From Eretmocerus hayati (taxonomy: Eukaryota > Arthropoda > Insecta > Hymenoptera > Aphelinidae), in contig CM056742.1 in assembly GCA_029851415.1 (NCBI GenBank), positions 77,180,748 through 77,244,747 on the forward strand: 64,000 bases of DNA. Reading direction: 5' to 3'. Made by a program: the position numbers and the translations under genes. Shown here piece by piece: positions 21,647 through 32,741 of this stretch. The notes under the pieces are model-generated. The model ran no database searches. It was not told the origin of the DNA and was given only the letters and a program-made list of their open reading frames with translations. Positions within the stretch are counted from its first letter, which is position 1; each line of letters begins with the position of its first letter.

Positions 21647-23553
21647 TGCGAGGTTGGGATATTAGTATATTTATATTACTAATAATTTTCCGAGCAAACG
21701 AGTTGCATAGCTTACCATTTGCAACTATATATATATATATATATATATATCTATGTGATACCGCTCTGCTACTCTGCTTCCGCTGGAACAGCTACTTACG
21801 TGTTATTCGGATCGATCGAACACCTCGTATTTTCGATCGATCAATCGGGGATGCTACTGTTGGGATAATCTGCATTCGACTTATACTAGCCGAAATGGCA
21901 TGCTACGGCCACATGTTATTCAAAGAAAATTATTTCAAGCGTGAATATATCGTCTTTTATAAGCAAGGTAAGCTCATAAGTGAATTATATCGAAATTTCG
22001 TATTTTTACATTTCAATCGATGCGCACGCTGGTACACAGGCGATTTTTGCTATGGCTATATGTATGTGGGCTCAAATGAAAGATATTGGATTATATTACA
22101 TGCCCAAACGATAATATAGCCCAGAAAAATCGGCTTACCCATACGTGTACGCGATTGAACGTTAATTTGACGGAAATTCTACCTTTAAAACAAGCATGCA
22201 GGATTTCGTTATTTCTTTAATATATAATTGAAATCTATTGATCTAATAAGACTTTCTGATTGATATTATATATATCTAAGTGGCACTTTATGCAAAAACT
22301 TTGATTTTAAACGGGAGGACCTGAAAATATTTAAAATAATATCGGGGAAGAAAATTATCAGGGTGATCTCTCATGAAAAGATTGTCGTTCGATTAAATTA
22401 CTCATTTATTAATTTAAACTATATTTCAAACCACAGTCGCAACCGTGTACATAGAAATATTAAAATTTGTCCATATATTGGGATTTTCATGATTTTATAC
22501 GATTTTATATGTGATATTGGTATTCAAACTGCCTCATCTATCTGTAACATATAATAAGCGTGATCTGTTCCCTGCCTAATTTCCTATTGAAGTTGTGTGT
22601 GAGAAATTATTATATGACGGTGTTCGGGCCACCGCAAAGACTCGACTACGCGTGATTTTCGGCTCATCGCACAGACTTGAATTATAAAAATATGGTTTTC
22701 TGGCGCGGACGCGATACAATTTCCTATCTGTAAAATCCTACACGATCCATATGCACTGGGTAATGCGGGTCGGTCGTGAGTCAATTCCCCATCCTGGGCA
22801 AAGAGACGGCCGACGCACGCTTGGCAGTGTGCCTGGATTTCATATTTTATGAGCCACCGCGAGCTAATATCATGCCCAAGTATTTCGTCCCTGTCTATGC
22901 AGGTTTATTCATACCGGGGCCGCGATTATTTCCTAATCCCATTCCAAATACATCTTGAGGATGCCTTATGGTGGGATTTTTTTATAATCTAATATAATAT
23001 CGCACCCGGGCGATGACTTACTTGGATCTCGGGGAGACCTGCTCGTTCGTGGGTATAGATTTTTGGAAGAAGTTCCACTTCGGCTTTTCGGGAGCAAGAG
23101 AGCGAGCTTTGCTCGCGCAGCGATTCATATACCCTCGGACGGCCAGAGCCCCACTTCGAGACACTTTTCGGCGGCTTGAACCCTGCGTCGACATAGACAC
23201 GCGTAATTACTATTACATGCAAATATCGATTCCGAATATCGGGATCGATTGGTTGACTTCTAGTATAAGTGAATCGATGAGGAATCAATTGGAAAGGGTA
23301 TGGATCTATATCGGCTTTATATATATGTTACTACGAGCGAAGCGATGGAATTGATCTAACGCATATATATATATATATGCACGGCGGTTAATACACAAAA
23401 TTGCAAGCATATATGGGTTATTATTAGTTTTACCGACACCAACACATATGATTCTACTTACACGACTGGTCTGATGGTCATCTGCACAAGTGGCTGACTG
23501 AAAATTCTTATTTCTAAAATTTTTAAAATTATCTGAAAATTGCAGACGTTGCA
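21647..23553 (-). repeat. 5' LTR of the Gypsy element
   Basis: Direct copy of 10211-12113. It drives transcription leftward. The sequence just inside (minus strand from 21646) is AA then TGGTACCCAGC, so a primer-binding site beginning TGG is possible. I could not match it to a tRNA. Confidence 0.9.
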
Positions 23554-23812
23554 CGTTTTGGTCAAGGACATTGTATTATCACATCAAGTGACTAGTCATT
23601 TTGAAGCACTGCAAGGTGCGTAGAAAGTCGAATTACACCATTCCTTATACAGGTAAAGATAGCAAAAAAGGAGCAAGAAAATATAAAACATTTTTGTACA
23701 TATAAAAGGACAGTGGGCTCGGAAAATTATCACAGATGTTTCAGTCAATGGCGGGAAGGCCACGCATAACTAAGTTATAATCAAAAGCCTAATCGGAAAG
23801 AGCCCAAGCCTA

Positions 23813-26697
23813 TCAGAGGTTAAAGTATTGTTTGTTATCCACATCAATCCTCTGGGATGGTTGTGATAAGAGAAACTCTTTCAAAGCTTCTTTGAAAAAT
23901 GAGATCTTCTGAATTTGCTGAATGCCTGAAGGGAGAAAGTTCCAGAAGTGAGCGCATTGAACTTGGAAAGATCTTCTTCCATATTCAAGTCTCACTTTGG
24001 GGACTTTGAGTTCCTGCTCTTGTGCATCTCCCCGCACGGGGCGCTCGGATTAGTGCCTGGTAAACATTGCAGACAGGTAACCAGGTTCCCTCATGTGCAT
24101 GATCTTATACATGATAATGCCTGCAAAGTACATTCGCCGCGAATCAGTACGCAGCCAATCCAAGTTTTCCCTGAACGGAGTGATGTGCTCGTCTCTCCTA
24201 AGATCAAAAATGTATCTCACAAATGAGTTGTTTAGTCTTTGTAGCCGTTGCCGCTGTTCGTCGGTGGCGTCAAGATACACGACCGTACAATAGTCTAGAT
24301 GGGGTTGTACTAACGCCTCGACCAGTCGAACTCGGAGAGTCCCGGTGATGCATGCCCTGAAAAACCGCAAACCGTATAGGGCCCTGTTGACTTTCTTCGT
24401 CACTTGATTTATTTGCGGTTTCCACGATAATTCGCTGTCTAATACAACAATCTCAACACCTGGCAAATCCATCCTTTTCAGATCCTTGATATTCCTCTCG
24501 GAAGAGAAAAAGATTGCCTTGGTTTTACCAGCGTTGAGACGCAGGCCGAAGCCCATAGCCCAATCAGCAACCAGTCGTCCGATTTCTCCCAGTCGAGCGA
24601 TGCCCTCCCTGATCTTATTTTTCTCGATTTGGAGATAAATTTGGAGGTCATCAGCGTAAAAGAGATGATCTACCGACTTTCCGTTCAGTAGCCCAGGCAA
24701 GTCATTGACGTACAAACTAAAGAGTAAGGGCCCCAGAACAGAACCCTGCGGAACACCCAGATTGGTTGCGAGCCAATCAGAATTACCATTCTTGGAGGTG
24801 ACTAGCTGGGTGCGACCTTGTAAATATGATTTGATCCACAGGAGTGCCGAACGCGAGAAACCAAGTTGTCGCAGTTCACTCAGAAGTTTTGTTGGTGATA
24901 TCGTGTCAAAGGCTTTGCTGGAGTCGAAGATCAGTAAAAGGGTGATCTTCTTCCTATCTATACCTAGTCTGATGTCATCAGTCAATTTCAGCAAAGCTGT
25001 CTGGGTACTGTGGTGTTGTCTGAAACCAGCCTGGAAGCCATCTAATAATTTTTCTCTCTTCAAGTACTCCGTGATTTGGTCGTGTGCAATCTTTTCGAGA
25101 ACCTTGGAGAGGAAGCACAAGAGCGCAATAGAACGGAAGTCCGAGACTGATGATGGAGCTACAGTCTTTTTTAGCGCAATCAGCTGTGCTTGCTTCCAAG
25201 TCTCAGGAAAGATGCTGTGAGCGAAAGAGGAGTTGAAAATATGTACAATAAGATCACCAATCGCCGGGAGAGCTTTCGCGATCACGCTTTGAGGGATTCC
25301 ATCTACCCCGCGAGCCTGTGAGGAGAAATGTTTTATGGCAAGGACTACTTCATTCGAATTGGTTGGCTTGAATTCGAAACCCTCCTCTGGAGCCACCATT
25401 ACATCGTCCATTGCTTCTTCTATATTCTCGCGAGATGAGACAGAGACTCCCGCAAAGTGAGCGTTCAACTCGTCCGGGGTGAAGCCGTGAAGCTCCTCCT
25501 CTTTACTCTTGGGCAAGAGGCCGAGGTTACGCATTTCCTTCCAAATGTTTTCATGTTGATCAAGACCGTCGGAAAGGTGACTTTGAATGAAGGAATTTCG
25601 CTCTTTCTCAATACGCACGTCGACCTCTTCACTGAGCCGGAAGAACTCATTCTGAAGATCAGAACACTTGCGCTGGTTGCATTGGTTTCGCTCCCAGCGC
25701 CTACGTGTTGCATCTCGCTTCTTAATGAGTCCTTTCAGCTCGGGACCAATCCAAGGAGCGTCGCCTTTACGAGGGTAAATCGTTTTTTCAGGCGCTAGTT
25801 CATCTAATACAACTTTCAAGTTTTCATTGAGGCAATTAATCGCATCTTCCAAACTAGTTTCAGCATTGTAGAGCGCTGTCCAGTCACAGCGAAGCAGGCG
25901 ATCATTCAACTGCTCCGGAGTTATGTTACGGAAATCCCTGTATGTGAAGGAATTTTTAGGCGGAGCAGGAGTGAAGTGAAGACGTTGACAGTGACGTCGA
26001 TGACCGCGTGCTTGCCGAAACTGGGCAGTAGTCTGTTTTGTAAGTCGGTGACGGTATCATTTTCATCTACGTACATATGGTCGATCCATTTATGAGACAC
26101 ATTGGGGTTGTGTTGATGAGTCGCACCGTGCTGCACAATCTGAAGGGACAGTTGTTCGGTCAGTGCGGTCAATGTCTTTGTGTCAGAATGAGCCGTGTGC
26201 AACAAGTCTGCGTTCAGAACCCCCATAATCACTTTGTGGCTAACATCTCCACACAGTCGGCGTAATGAGCCGAAAAGCCCATCATCCTTCTGCATGGCAA
26301 CCTTTGGAGGTCTATAAATCACACCTACTAGAATCGATGGCGAGTTACCCTGCTGTACGCTGCAAAACAAATACTCGGGGATGCCAGGACACCCCAAACC
26401 AGAAGTATTAGACGAGGCAAGCCTCTCCACTTTGAAAACATTACGCACATACAGAGCAACCCCGCCACCGTTTCTGTTACGATCTTGCCGTAACAGCGAA
26501 TAACCTGGGACCTGAACAAGACTGTCATCCACAAACTCATCGAGCCACGACTCAGCTACCCCGAAAAGATGGTAGGAGGGGTCGGCAGCGACGAGCAGGT
26601 GCAGGTGCTCAATCTTCTCTGTTAAGGAGTTAAGGTTGATAAACCCCGCCTTTAAGGAACTACCACTCCCTTTTGACTCCCCGGCAGCCGTATTTAG
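23813..26697 (-). pseudogene. LINE ORF2: endonuclease and reverse transcriptase, lightly damaged
   Basis: The frame is open straight after the ORF1 stop (26698-26700) and is the same frame as ORF1, with no obvious AUG before the endonuclease. The APE-type endonuclease covers about 26640-25960 (GVAESWLDE, NGGGVALYVRN, GVIYRPP, H..IDH motifs). A 1-nt slip near 25980 moves to the RT frame, which is intact to 24050. RT motifs include ARGVDGIPQ, PQGSVLGPLLF and FYADD near 24660, so the catalytic site is intact. An in-frame TAA at 24050 precedes the last about 75 codons to 23813. The domain order and the PHD-bearing ORF1 fit the CR1/Kiri/Daphne group. Exact clade is uncertain. Confidence 0.82.
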
Positions 26698-28482
26698 TCA
26701 GGGAGTCCCCGCTGATGCTGCTGTAGAATCTGTAACCTGGTCTGGAACGGTTGGACTGTTCGGGCTACTGTCCGATGACTCATGATTTGGTCTTGGAGCT
26801 GTTCGACACGCCGTTTGAATGACATGCAGTTCAGTGAGGGACTCGAACGCATGCGCTCTCTCGCCATCTCTACGCCTGACCCAAAAGCGTCCACTGCTGT
26901 GCCAAACATATTTGAAGCCTAGACCTCGTGCAAGTGGCCTCAGCTGAATATATTCCTTGTATTTGTCACGAGGTAGCATTTCATTGATGTAAATCTTTCG
27001 GTCTGGCACATGGGCTTTCGCTTCAGGGTCAAGCAATGTGGGCTCGATGTTATGAGTTGTGGAATAATTGTTGGCAATCGAGCGCTTGGCTCTAATCACC
27101 TCCCTGACTAGACGACTGCACGAGAGTTGGACTACGCAGGATGGAACAGAACGTGAGCGGATGACCGAGGCTCGGGGCGTCGAATCAGGTGATCTGTAGT
27201 TACGTTTCGGACTCGTCCTTCCGGACACGTGCCCGGGCTGTAGAACACGAATATCAGAAAAGTTCTCCCTCTCCAGCGAGGGAAGAATGGACTTAAGTAC
27301 TGCGAAGGAAATATTACGTACCTCATCCTCCGAGGCAGTAGAGTCTTTTTTCAAAGCACCAGTGATAATTAGTTGGCTGCACTCAAGACCTTCACCCCTG
27401 AGTTCAGTGCTCCACCGCCCAGCACGTGAATGGTTAGAAAAATCCGTTCGAACTTGAGGATCTGGCCCGGGCGATTGATGTGGAAGCTCAGAAACGGAAG
27501 ACTCAATTTCATTACTAACATTAGATTTCCGCAGAGTGCCCTGGTCGTCTTTCAAAAGATCAGTCAGATGTGAGATCTGGCTTTTCATCGAAGTATTTTC
27601 CTCAAGAAGCAGCTCACGATCTAGGCGAAACTCCTCCAGCTCGGAGTTTTGCTTCTCTATGAGTTCCTCCAGAGACGACATGCGCGCTAACAGTTGAGCA
27701 CTCTCCGCACTCACTGCTGGTGTGGGTGGCGGAGAGGAGATGGCAGCCTCACGTCGGTTTAAGAGGGACATTATTTCGTCGAGCCGGTTCTGAGTTTGTT
27801 GAAAAAAGAGATCCAGAGCACTCTGCTAAATCAAAACCCACTTATCTCTAAGAATTCCCGGTGCTGGCGTTATTGCTGGAGTGGTTGGCTGGACTGGTAT
27901 TCTGTCGTTCCCGTCTTGGGATATCCCACGACCATCCTCAGAAGATGTTGATAAGAGTGATGGCTGGGATGCGCCGATGGCTTCTGTTTGAATTTGCGCG
28001 CCACGAGCGGTAAGCGCTGAGGTGCTGCCACCGCTGCCAGTTGGTGGTGCAGCAGACGACATCCGCTGTTCATCGGTCCTCCCGACGGGAGTAGAGCCAC
28101 TGGTGGTAGGGGGCTTCTCGCCGCGGCCGGTGGTAATGGTGCGCGGGGCAGGGGGAGATGTCCCCACCTTGCTGCGAGAGCTGAGCCGAGTCTGTGTAGT
28201 GGTAGACAAGCCACTCACACTAGTGCGCAAGCCGGTACTCTCCATCTCTCTCTCTCTGACGTGCTTCGTAGTGCTGCGCCGAGCAGACGAAGCCGTCTGC
28301 TTAATGGCGCCCGGCGACGCTATTTTGTATTATTTTCTGCTCACCCCGTGACACGCTATGCAAAACCACTTGTTGTTCGATGCTTTTGAACATTTTGTGT
28401 GGACGAACCGTTTGCAGGTGCTGCATTGCTTGCTGCCATGACGCAGGTTGGTGTTGCATATGTGGCAGGTGGTGTCGCCCAT
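26698..28482 (-). pseudogene. LINE ORF1: PHD finger plus coiled coil, two in-frame stops
   Basis: From the AUG at 28482 the frame encodes a PHD-type zinc finger (CHICNTNL, CSTCKRFVHTKCSK, W.C..C) in the first 50 residues. A Ser/Thr/Pro-rich region follows, then a coiled coil (about residues 245-310: SSLEELIEKQNSELEEF) and a C-terminal RRM-like or basic half. Stops interrupt this single frame at 28332-28330 (TAA) and 27828-27826 (TAG). Everything else stays open for 594 codons. CR1-group LINEs often carry PHD-like fingers in ORF1, an RNA-binding chaperone. The gene is probably dead, though the frame is otherwise well preserved. Confidence 0.72.
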
Positions 28483-28785
28483 CGCGTGACAGCAGACAGC
28501 AGCAGTACAGGTGTATAGTTAGCGTGGAGCAGACGACGATCGCCGGGCATGCGCAGGATGGTTGGTTTCGGCGCCAAGAACTGCCGACTGGATGTTATTG
28601 TCGAATTGCAGAATTTGGAATCATTCCGGTCAGGCTCTGATTGGAGCCATGCAGTGTTGCTCCAAAGGTATGAGCCTGCGAGAGGAAGTCCAATCTGCAA
28701 AAATATGCCCCTCGGGACGATGTTCTGTCGGTGAGAAAAGACATTCAAGACGGAGCGATGTAGAGAGCGTGTGGTTGTACTCACC

Positions 28786-28826
<41 letters not shown>

Positions 28827-28892
28827 AGGGAGAGAGTGAGAGGGGAGAAGGGTGGAGAGAGAGAGAGAGAGAGATATATTCATCATGTATAA
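28483..28892 (-). other. LINE 5' UTR and GA microsatellite
   Basis: The stretch 28483-28788 lies upstream of ORF1 and is probably LINE 5' UTR. A long GA-rich tract (28789-28873) follows, then 19 AT-rich bases before the right TIR begins at 28893. Overlapping short ORFs here are not credible. Confidence 0.45.
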
Positions 28893-29395
28893 GTATCAAT
28901 ATCATGTTGTTTGTAGTGAGGAATTTTATTTTCTGTGATTATTTCTAGTCTCATCTTTGATGGTAAAATATGAATCTCTGACGAAGTTTATTCTGATGAA
29001 AACTTGTGAATGTCGTGACACATATCCTCTCCGTGAGCTTCCAGCTGCGCGCAAATTCGGGGAGTAGAGTATTTTCTCTCTTCCACGGGTGATTGCATCT
29101 CCAGGAACGAGAAGTTCCTACTGTACAGGTGAACTTTGACGAATATGATTGCGATCTGGGATGTTGTGGGACTCTGGACCGAAATCGGACATGAGCCTTG
29201 GTGAGTTTTTTCATACTGTGGTATGATCTATTGACGTAAATTCACCTAAAGCATCTCAGAACCATCAATTTATCCACCTCAACGAGCGATTCGGCATAAA
29301 AATGCATATTCCTCGAAGCCAAGACATCGGAATGCTATAATTTTTTTTCATTCTGAAGTTCATGAAAAATGACAACTTTTCACGCAATCATTATA
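28893..29395 (-). repeat. Right terminal inverted repeat of the DDE-SWIM transposon
   Basis: Reverse complement of 4682-5184, same length. The tip is CATTATA followed by TA at 29396-29397. Confidence 0.8.
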
Positions 29396-29397
29396 TA

Positions 29398-31130
29398 GTG
29401 ACTTGATTCGGTTGCCGTTCATCTGGCAAATGAGGTGACTGTGCAAAAGCACCTTGAATCGCACATCCCTGACGAGATTCTTCGATTCTTAGTTGGTCCT
29501 CCAAATCGATCCTTTTCAAGTCTTCGCTCTTCTTTTTGGAATGAATTTCCTGAGGTTCCATACTCTCCAATTCGACTGCCATCCTCATAATCTCATTGAC
29601 AAAATGAGCACTCTGGCGTGTCACTCTCAAAACGGTTCGGTAATTAGCCATAGAGTGTGCCAGAAAAATCAAAGAGTCGTAAATAAATCCTGGCAATTTC
29701 AACCGGTGATTTTAATTGACTGTGACATTTGAATCACTGGTGCGCGAATCAATGGTTGGACTGGACTCGGTGGTGATGTATTGAATCCAGTAGTCTCTTG
29801 TAAAGGTCGAATCAAAGTTGGTAGAGTCGATGATGTTGGCTTGAATCCAGGTGGTTGTTGTGAAGATTGAATTGAGGTAGATAAATTCCACGATGTCGTG
29901 TTGAGTCCAGATTGTTGCATTACGCTCTGATTTGAATTAAAAGCACCGTTGAGTCCCTTTTTGGATATTCGATTCTTTGGGTCATTCTGTTCGTTAGTTG
30001 TGAACATTTAATCATTCATATCTGGATTCTATTCAATTTATATGTCAGGCCTGACGATTCTTTTCTGATAGAATTCGAGAATCTTAACTTCCCATGATGA
30101 TATGGATCAATTTCGAACTCGATAAAATCGTGAAACATCTACAGCATTCTAATCAAAGATGGTTTTGATCGGCTATACTCACAAAAGAAATTTCTTTTGA
30201 TGTCGAGTATAATACAACAAAAGATTCCTTAGTTCTAATTTGTGAGAAACTCTCAGAATATTTCCTCACAATTATCGGAAATCACTCAAATTTTTTGACT
30301 CCAGAATCAAGACCTCACGAGGATCAACCCCCAGATTGAGAGTGTCATAGCCAATATCTGTCGATGACTTCTGCAACTGGTTGTTGATCCCAATCCTTTA
30401 TTGCTCATTTTGATCAGCCATCTGTTCCGGGCTCCGAAACCAGAGCAATTTCCACCACCTTGTGAGAATGTTGCAAAATTCATTTTGATTCCATTTAAAT
30501 TCAAGAAATCGATAACCTGATATTGTGATAATCATGAATATCACTGTTTCTTACTTCTAACTTGAAAAAATCTAGCACAGCTGAAATTTCTTAACTGAAG
30601 AAGCGAAAAATCTGACTCATATGCATTTTCAGTAACCCATGCGCTCACTACTCCCCAAAAATATACCTTGCACTGCAAAAATATAATCCAGATTTGGGTT
30701 GATCATGCACGCACGAGCGAAACTTACAGATTTATCAAGATTTCCCCGATCAATTTTGAAAATTTACCGAACACGAGTTTCATTCCATCATTGACCCCCG
30801 GCAAATTTAATCCTTTCAATCACAGATTTGATTCTCAGGAACAATAATAGAACACCCAACCTCAGAATGAACAATAACAACTTCTCTGTTGGTTATTTAT
30901 TGATCAGAACTGAAATCAAAAGTTATTTAATATTGTTCGAGGAAGAAAATTTCGACTCAGAATAGAATTGTAGGATAATTTACATTGTTGAATCATCGGA
31001 TCACTCGAATAACAATCGAGACTCTTGATTCACATAATTTTATCGCTTGGAGATATCAAGAGGTAAGGTCAGAATCTCTTCTCTATTTAATATGAATCAA
31101 TAATTCAGCAAAGGCCTTGAGCGCGCAAGC
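29398..31130. other. AT-rich unresolved region with minus-strand ORF fragments
   Basis: Minus-strand frames at 29391-29702, 29699-30007 and 30307-30504 contain a Pro/Ser/Gln-rich segment and a charged helix (ELESMEPQEIHSKKKSEDLKRIDLEDQ). They do not match anything I know and do not join in one frame. Composition resembles the Copia relic at the other side of the transposon. It could be the other part of that element, but no motif proves it. Confidence 0.3.
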
Positions 31131-31139
31131 ATGCCAAGA

Positions 31140-31340
31140 TATCCAAATATCAAAGTAATAGCCGAATATCAAAATCAAAGCAAAGTAAGAGCCGCGTAGC
31201 GGCGAGTACGTAAAGTATCTCAACAGTGCGTAAAGGTTCACATCTCGTGTGTAAAGTTTTCCGAGTGCGGAAACCTTTCGACAGAGTTGCGTACGATATT
31301 TTTCGAAATTTTGTGCGGAAAGTTAGTATTCTGTCGGTCA
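31140..31340. repeat. GTGCGTAAAG motif cluster, copy 1
   Basis: Variants of GTGCGTAAAG occur at about 31209, 31225 and 31246, with degenerate or inverted forms after. The cluster stands shortly before a copy of a 190-bp GC-rich repeat. Confidence 0.5.
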
Positions 31341-31454
31341 CCTCATAAGCCAGTTATCAAATCGTGATCGGGGCAGGTGGAGGAAAAGGGCGCAGAGCGA
31401 GGTCCAGGGGCGAAGCCCCCGTCGGGGGGGTGACTGAAAAAAAATTCTGAAAAT

Positions 31455-31645
31455 GTATCGGAAATAGTATATTTCACACCGAGTTCATGAGGTTGTAGCT
31501 TGCTTCCGAGCGATTCGTTTTCGGCCCGAGCCGCAGGCGAGGGTCGAAATGATCGTTCGGAAGCGGGGAACTTCATGAGCGGGGCGCAAAAGTTATTTTT
31601 CGTAATTTTGTAGGCACCCAAACATTGGAAAATTGCGAAAAAGAT
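31455..31645. repeat. Dispersed 190-bp GC-rich repeat, copy 1
   Basis: The segment from TAGTATATTTCACACCGAG to GGAAAATTGCGAAAAAG recurs at 32555-32745 with about 10 percent differences by eye. It contains palindromic words such as CCGAGCCGCAGGCGAGG. A GGGGCGAAGCCCC hairpin precedes it near 31408. It encodes no clear protein. Confidence 0.7.
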
Positions 31646-32394
31646 CTTTTGTTTGATATATCATATGTTACCGGATAGTTTGAAAATATCGATCTCAATC
31701 CTCAAAAGTACAAATAGTGGACAAGATCCGAAATATGTAAGTTCATAAGATAATATCAATTCTGAATTTCGAGGAAAATTATTATAGAGTTTTATGAATA
31801 TCGTCAAGGACGGGCAAGAATAAATCAACGGATTGATGAAGTAATATGCCATTTCTATGGTCCAATAGAAAGAACTTGGACAATTTTAATGATAATGATA
31901 ATGCTCTGAATACACGGGATAGAAAGCGATTTCGAAACCTATGGATTCTTTCTTATAAAAGAATATGAATACATCGCCGACACTCTTTTTTGAGGCGAAG
32001 TATCCGAAAAGTGAATTTACATTTCCTTTGGACGTACGGTCCAAGGTAGATTTCAAACCACTGAAACCACGGCGGAAGCACTCCAAAAAGGTCTATATAT
32101 TGTATTGAACTCAATTAAATTCATGATCCACCGAAGTGAACTATTTCCATGTTCAATTCGATGGGCCGACCAGGATATTTCAATCGTATGGACTTATCGA
32201 GAGAGCAAGACTGAGTATAACCATTTAGAGAGCTCATGAGTTTTCATCCTATCGAGTGAAAGAAGTCATTACACCTGCTTTGGGCAGCTTCGAATCAACG
32301 ATTGGAGCACTCCGATTCTACAGAATTAAGACAGAGATCATTTTGCTAAACAACGCAGAAACTTCAAGAGATGTTGTAGAATATCAGGCTATAA
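31646..32394. other. Spacer, nothing recognised
   Basis: AT-rich. Short minus-strand ORFs (31661-31852, 31886-32086) have no motif. Confidence 0.4.
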
Positions 32395-32399
32395 AGAAA

Positions 32400-32545
32400 A
32401 TACGGCAGTGCGTAAAGATACGTTCCAGTGCGTAAAGACCTACCTTACGCACTGTTGGTGACTTTACGCACAGGTCTTCGCGGATTCCGTGCGCAAAAAT
32501 TCCTTTACGCACGGAAAAATGTTCCTTACACACTAACTTTACGCA
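32400..32545. repeat. GTGCGTAAAG motif cluster, copy 2 (both orientations)
   Basis: GTGCGTAAAG occurs directly at 32408 and 32429, and its complement at about 32450, 32463, 32504 and 32539. Each can pair with the others. The cluster again stands immediately before the dispersed GC-rich repeat. Confidence 0.65.
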
Positions 32546-32554
32546 CATGATTTC

Positions 32555-32741
32555 GAAATAGTATATTTCGCACCGAGTTCATGAGGTTGTAGCTCGCTTT
32601 TGAGCGATCGGTTTTCGACCCGAGCCGGAGGCGAGGGTTGAAATGATCGCTCGGAAGCGGGGAACCTCGTGTGCGAGGCGCGAAAGTTATTTTTCGCAAT
32701 TTTGTAGGCACTCAAACATCGGAAAATTGCGAAAAAGTTTT
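32555..32741. repeat. Dispersed 190-bp GC-rich repeat, copy 2
   Basis: Direct copy of 31455-31645. The right end runs into the left arm of a large foldback. Confidence 0.7.

Larger units (their letters stand above)
10211..23553 (-). mobile_element. Ty3/Gypsy LTR retrotransposon, 13.3 kb, minus strand
   Basis: Two direct repeats of 1903 and 1907 bp start TG and end CA. CGTT occurs immediately before the left copy (10207-10210) and after the right copy (23554-23557) as a 4-bp target duplication. Gag (20834-18987), pol (19002-14024) and three small ORFs lie between them on the minus strand, so the 5' LTR is the right-hand copy. The LTRs differ at only a handful of visible sites plus microsatellite length, so the insertion is recent. 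Damage comprises a foldback in RT (16385-17307) and a 1-nt frameshift in integrase. Confidence 0.9.
10083..28788 (-). mobile_element. CR1/Jockey-group LINE, interrupted by a Gypsy element
   Basis: The LINE runs on the minus strand: 5' UTR up to about 28788, ORF1 28482-26698, ORF2 26697-23813, and a 3' UTR that continues to 23554 and then, beyond the inserted Gypsy element, from 10210 to 10083. It ends in AATAAAGGATATC followed by (AATC)n, typical of CR1-like tails. GA-rich sequence lies on both outer sides, so the target was probably a GA microsatellite. An exact target duplication cannot be defined. Total LINE length is roughly 5.4 kb, close to full length. Confidence 0.75.
4682..29395. mobile_element. 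DNA transposon with 503-bp TIRs, host of all nested insertions
   Basis: The segment 4682-5184 reappears as its reverse complement at 28893-29395, with the same outer tip (TATAATGATTGCGTG) and the same inner edge (TGATATTGATAC). Between the repeats lies a DDE_Tnp_4 transposase gene whose stop codon is only 7 bp inside the left repeat. The outer ends are flanked by TA on both sides, which fits the 2-bp duplications of ISL2EU-type elements. TA-rich tips make this uncertain. Without the nested LINE the element would be about 5.9 kb. The long TIRs and the transposase exons lie in their expected order, so I am fairly confident that this is one unit. Confidence 0.7.

Noticed and set aside
28356..28886. 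176-codon minus ORF upstream of the LINE
   Set aside because: Wrong frame of the PHD finger region and the GA microsatellite. The finger is in the other frame, from 28482.
29391..30504. Copia gag on the far side of the transposon
   Set aside because: Composition fits but no zinc knuckle or other Gag motif could be read in any frame.
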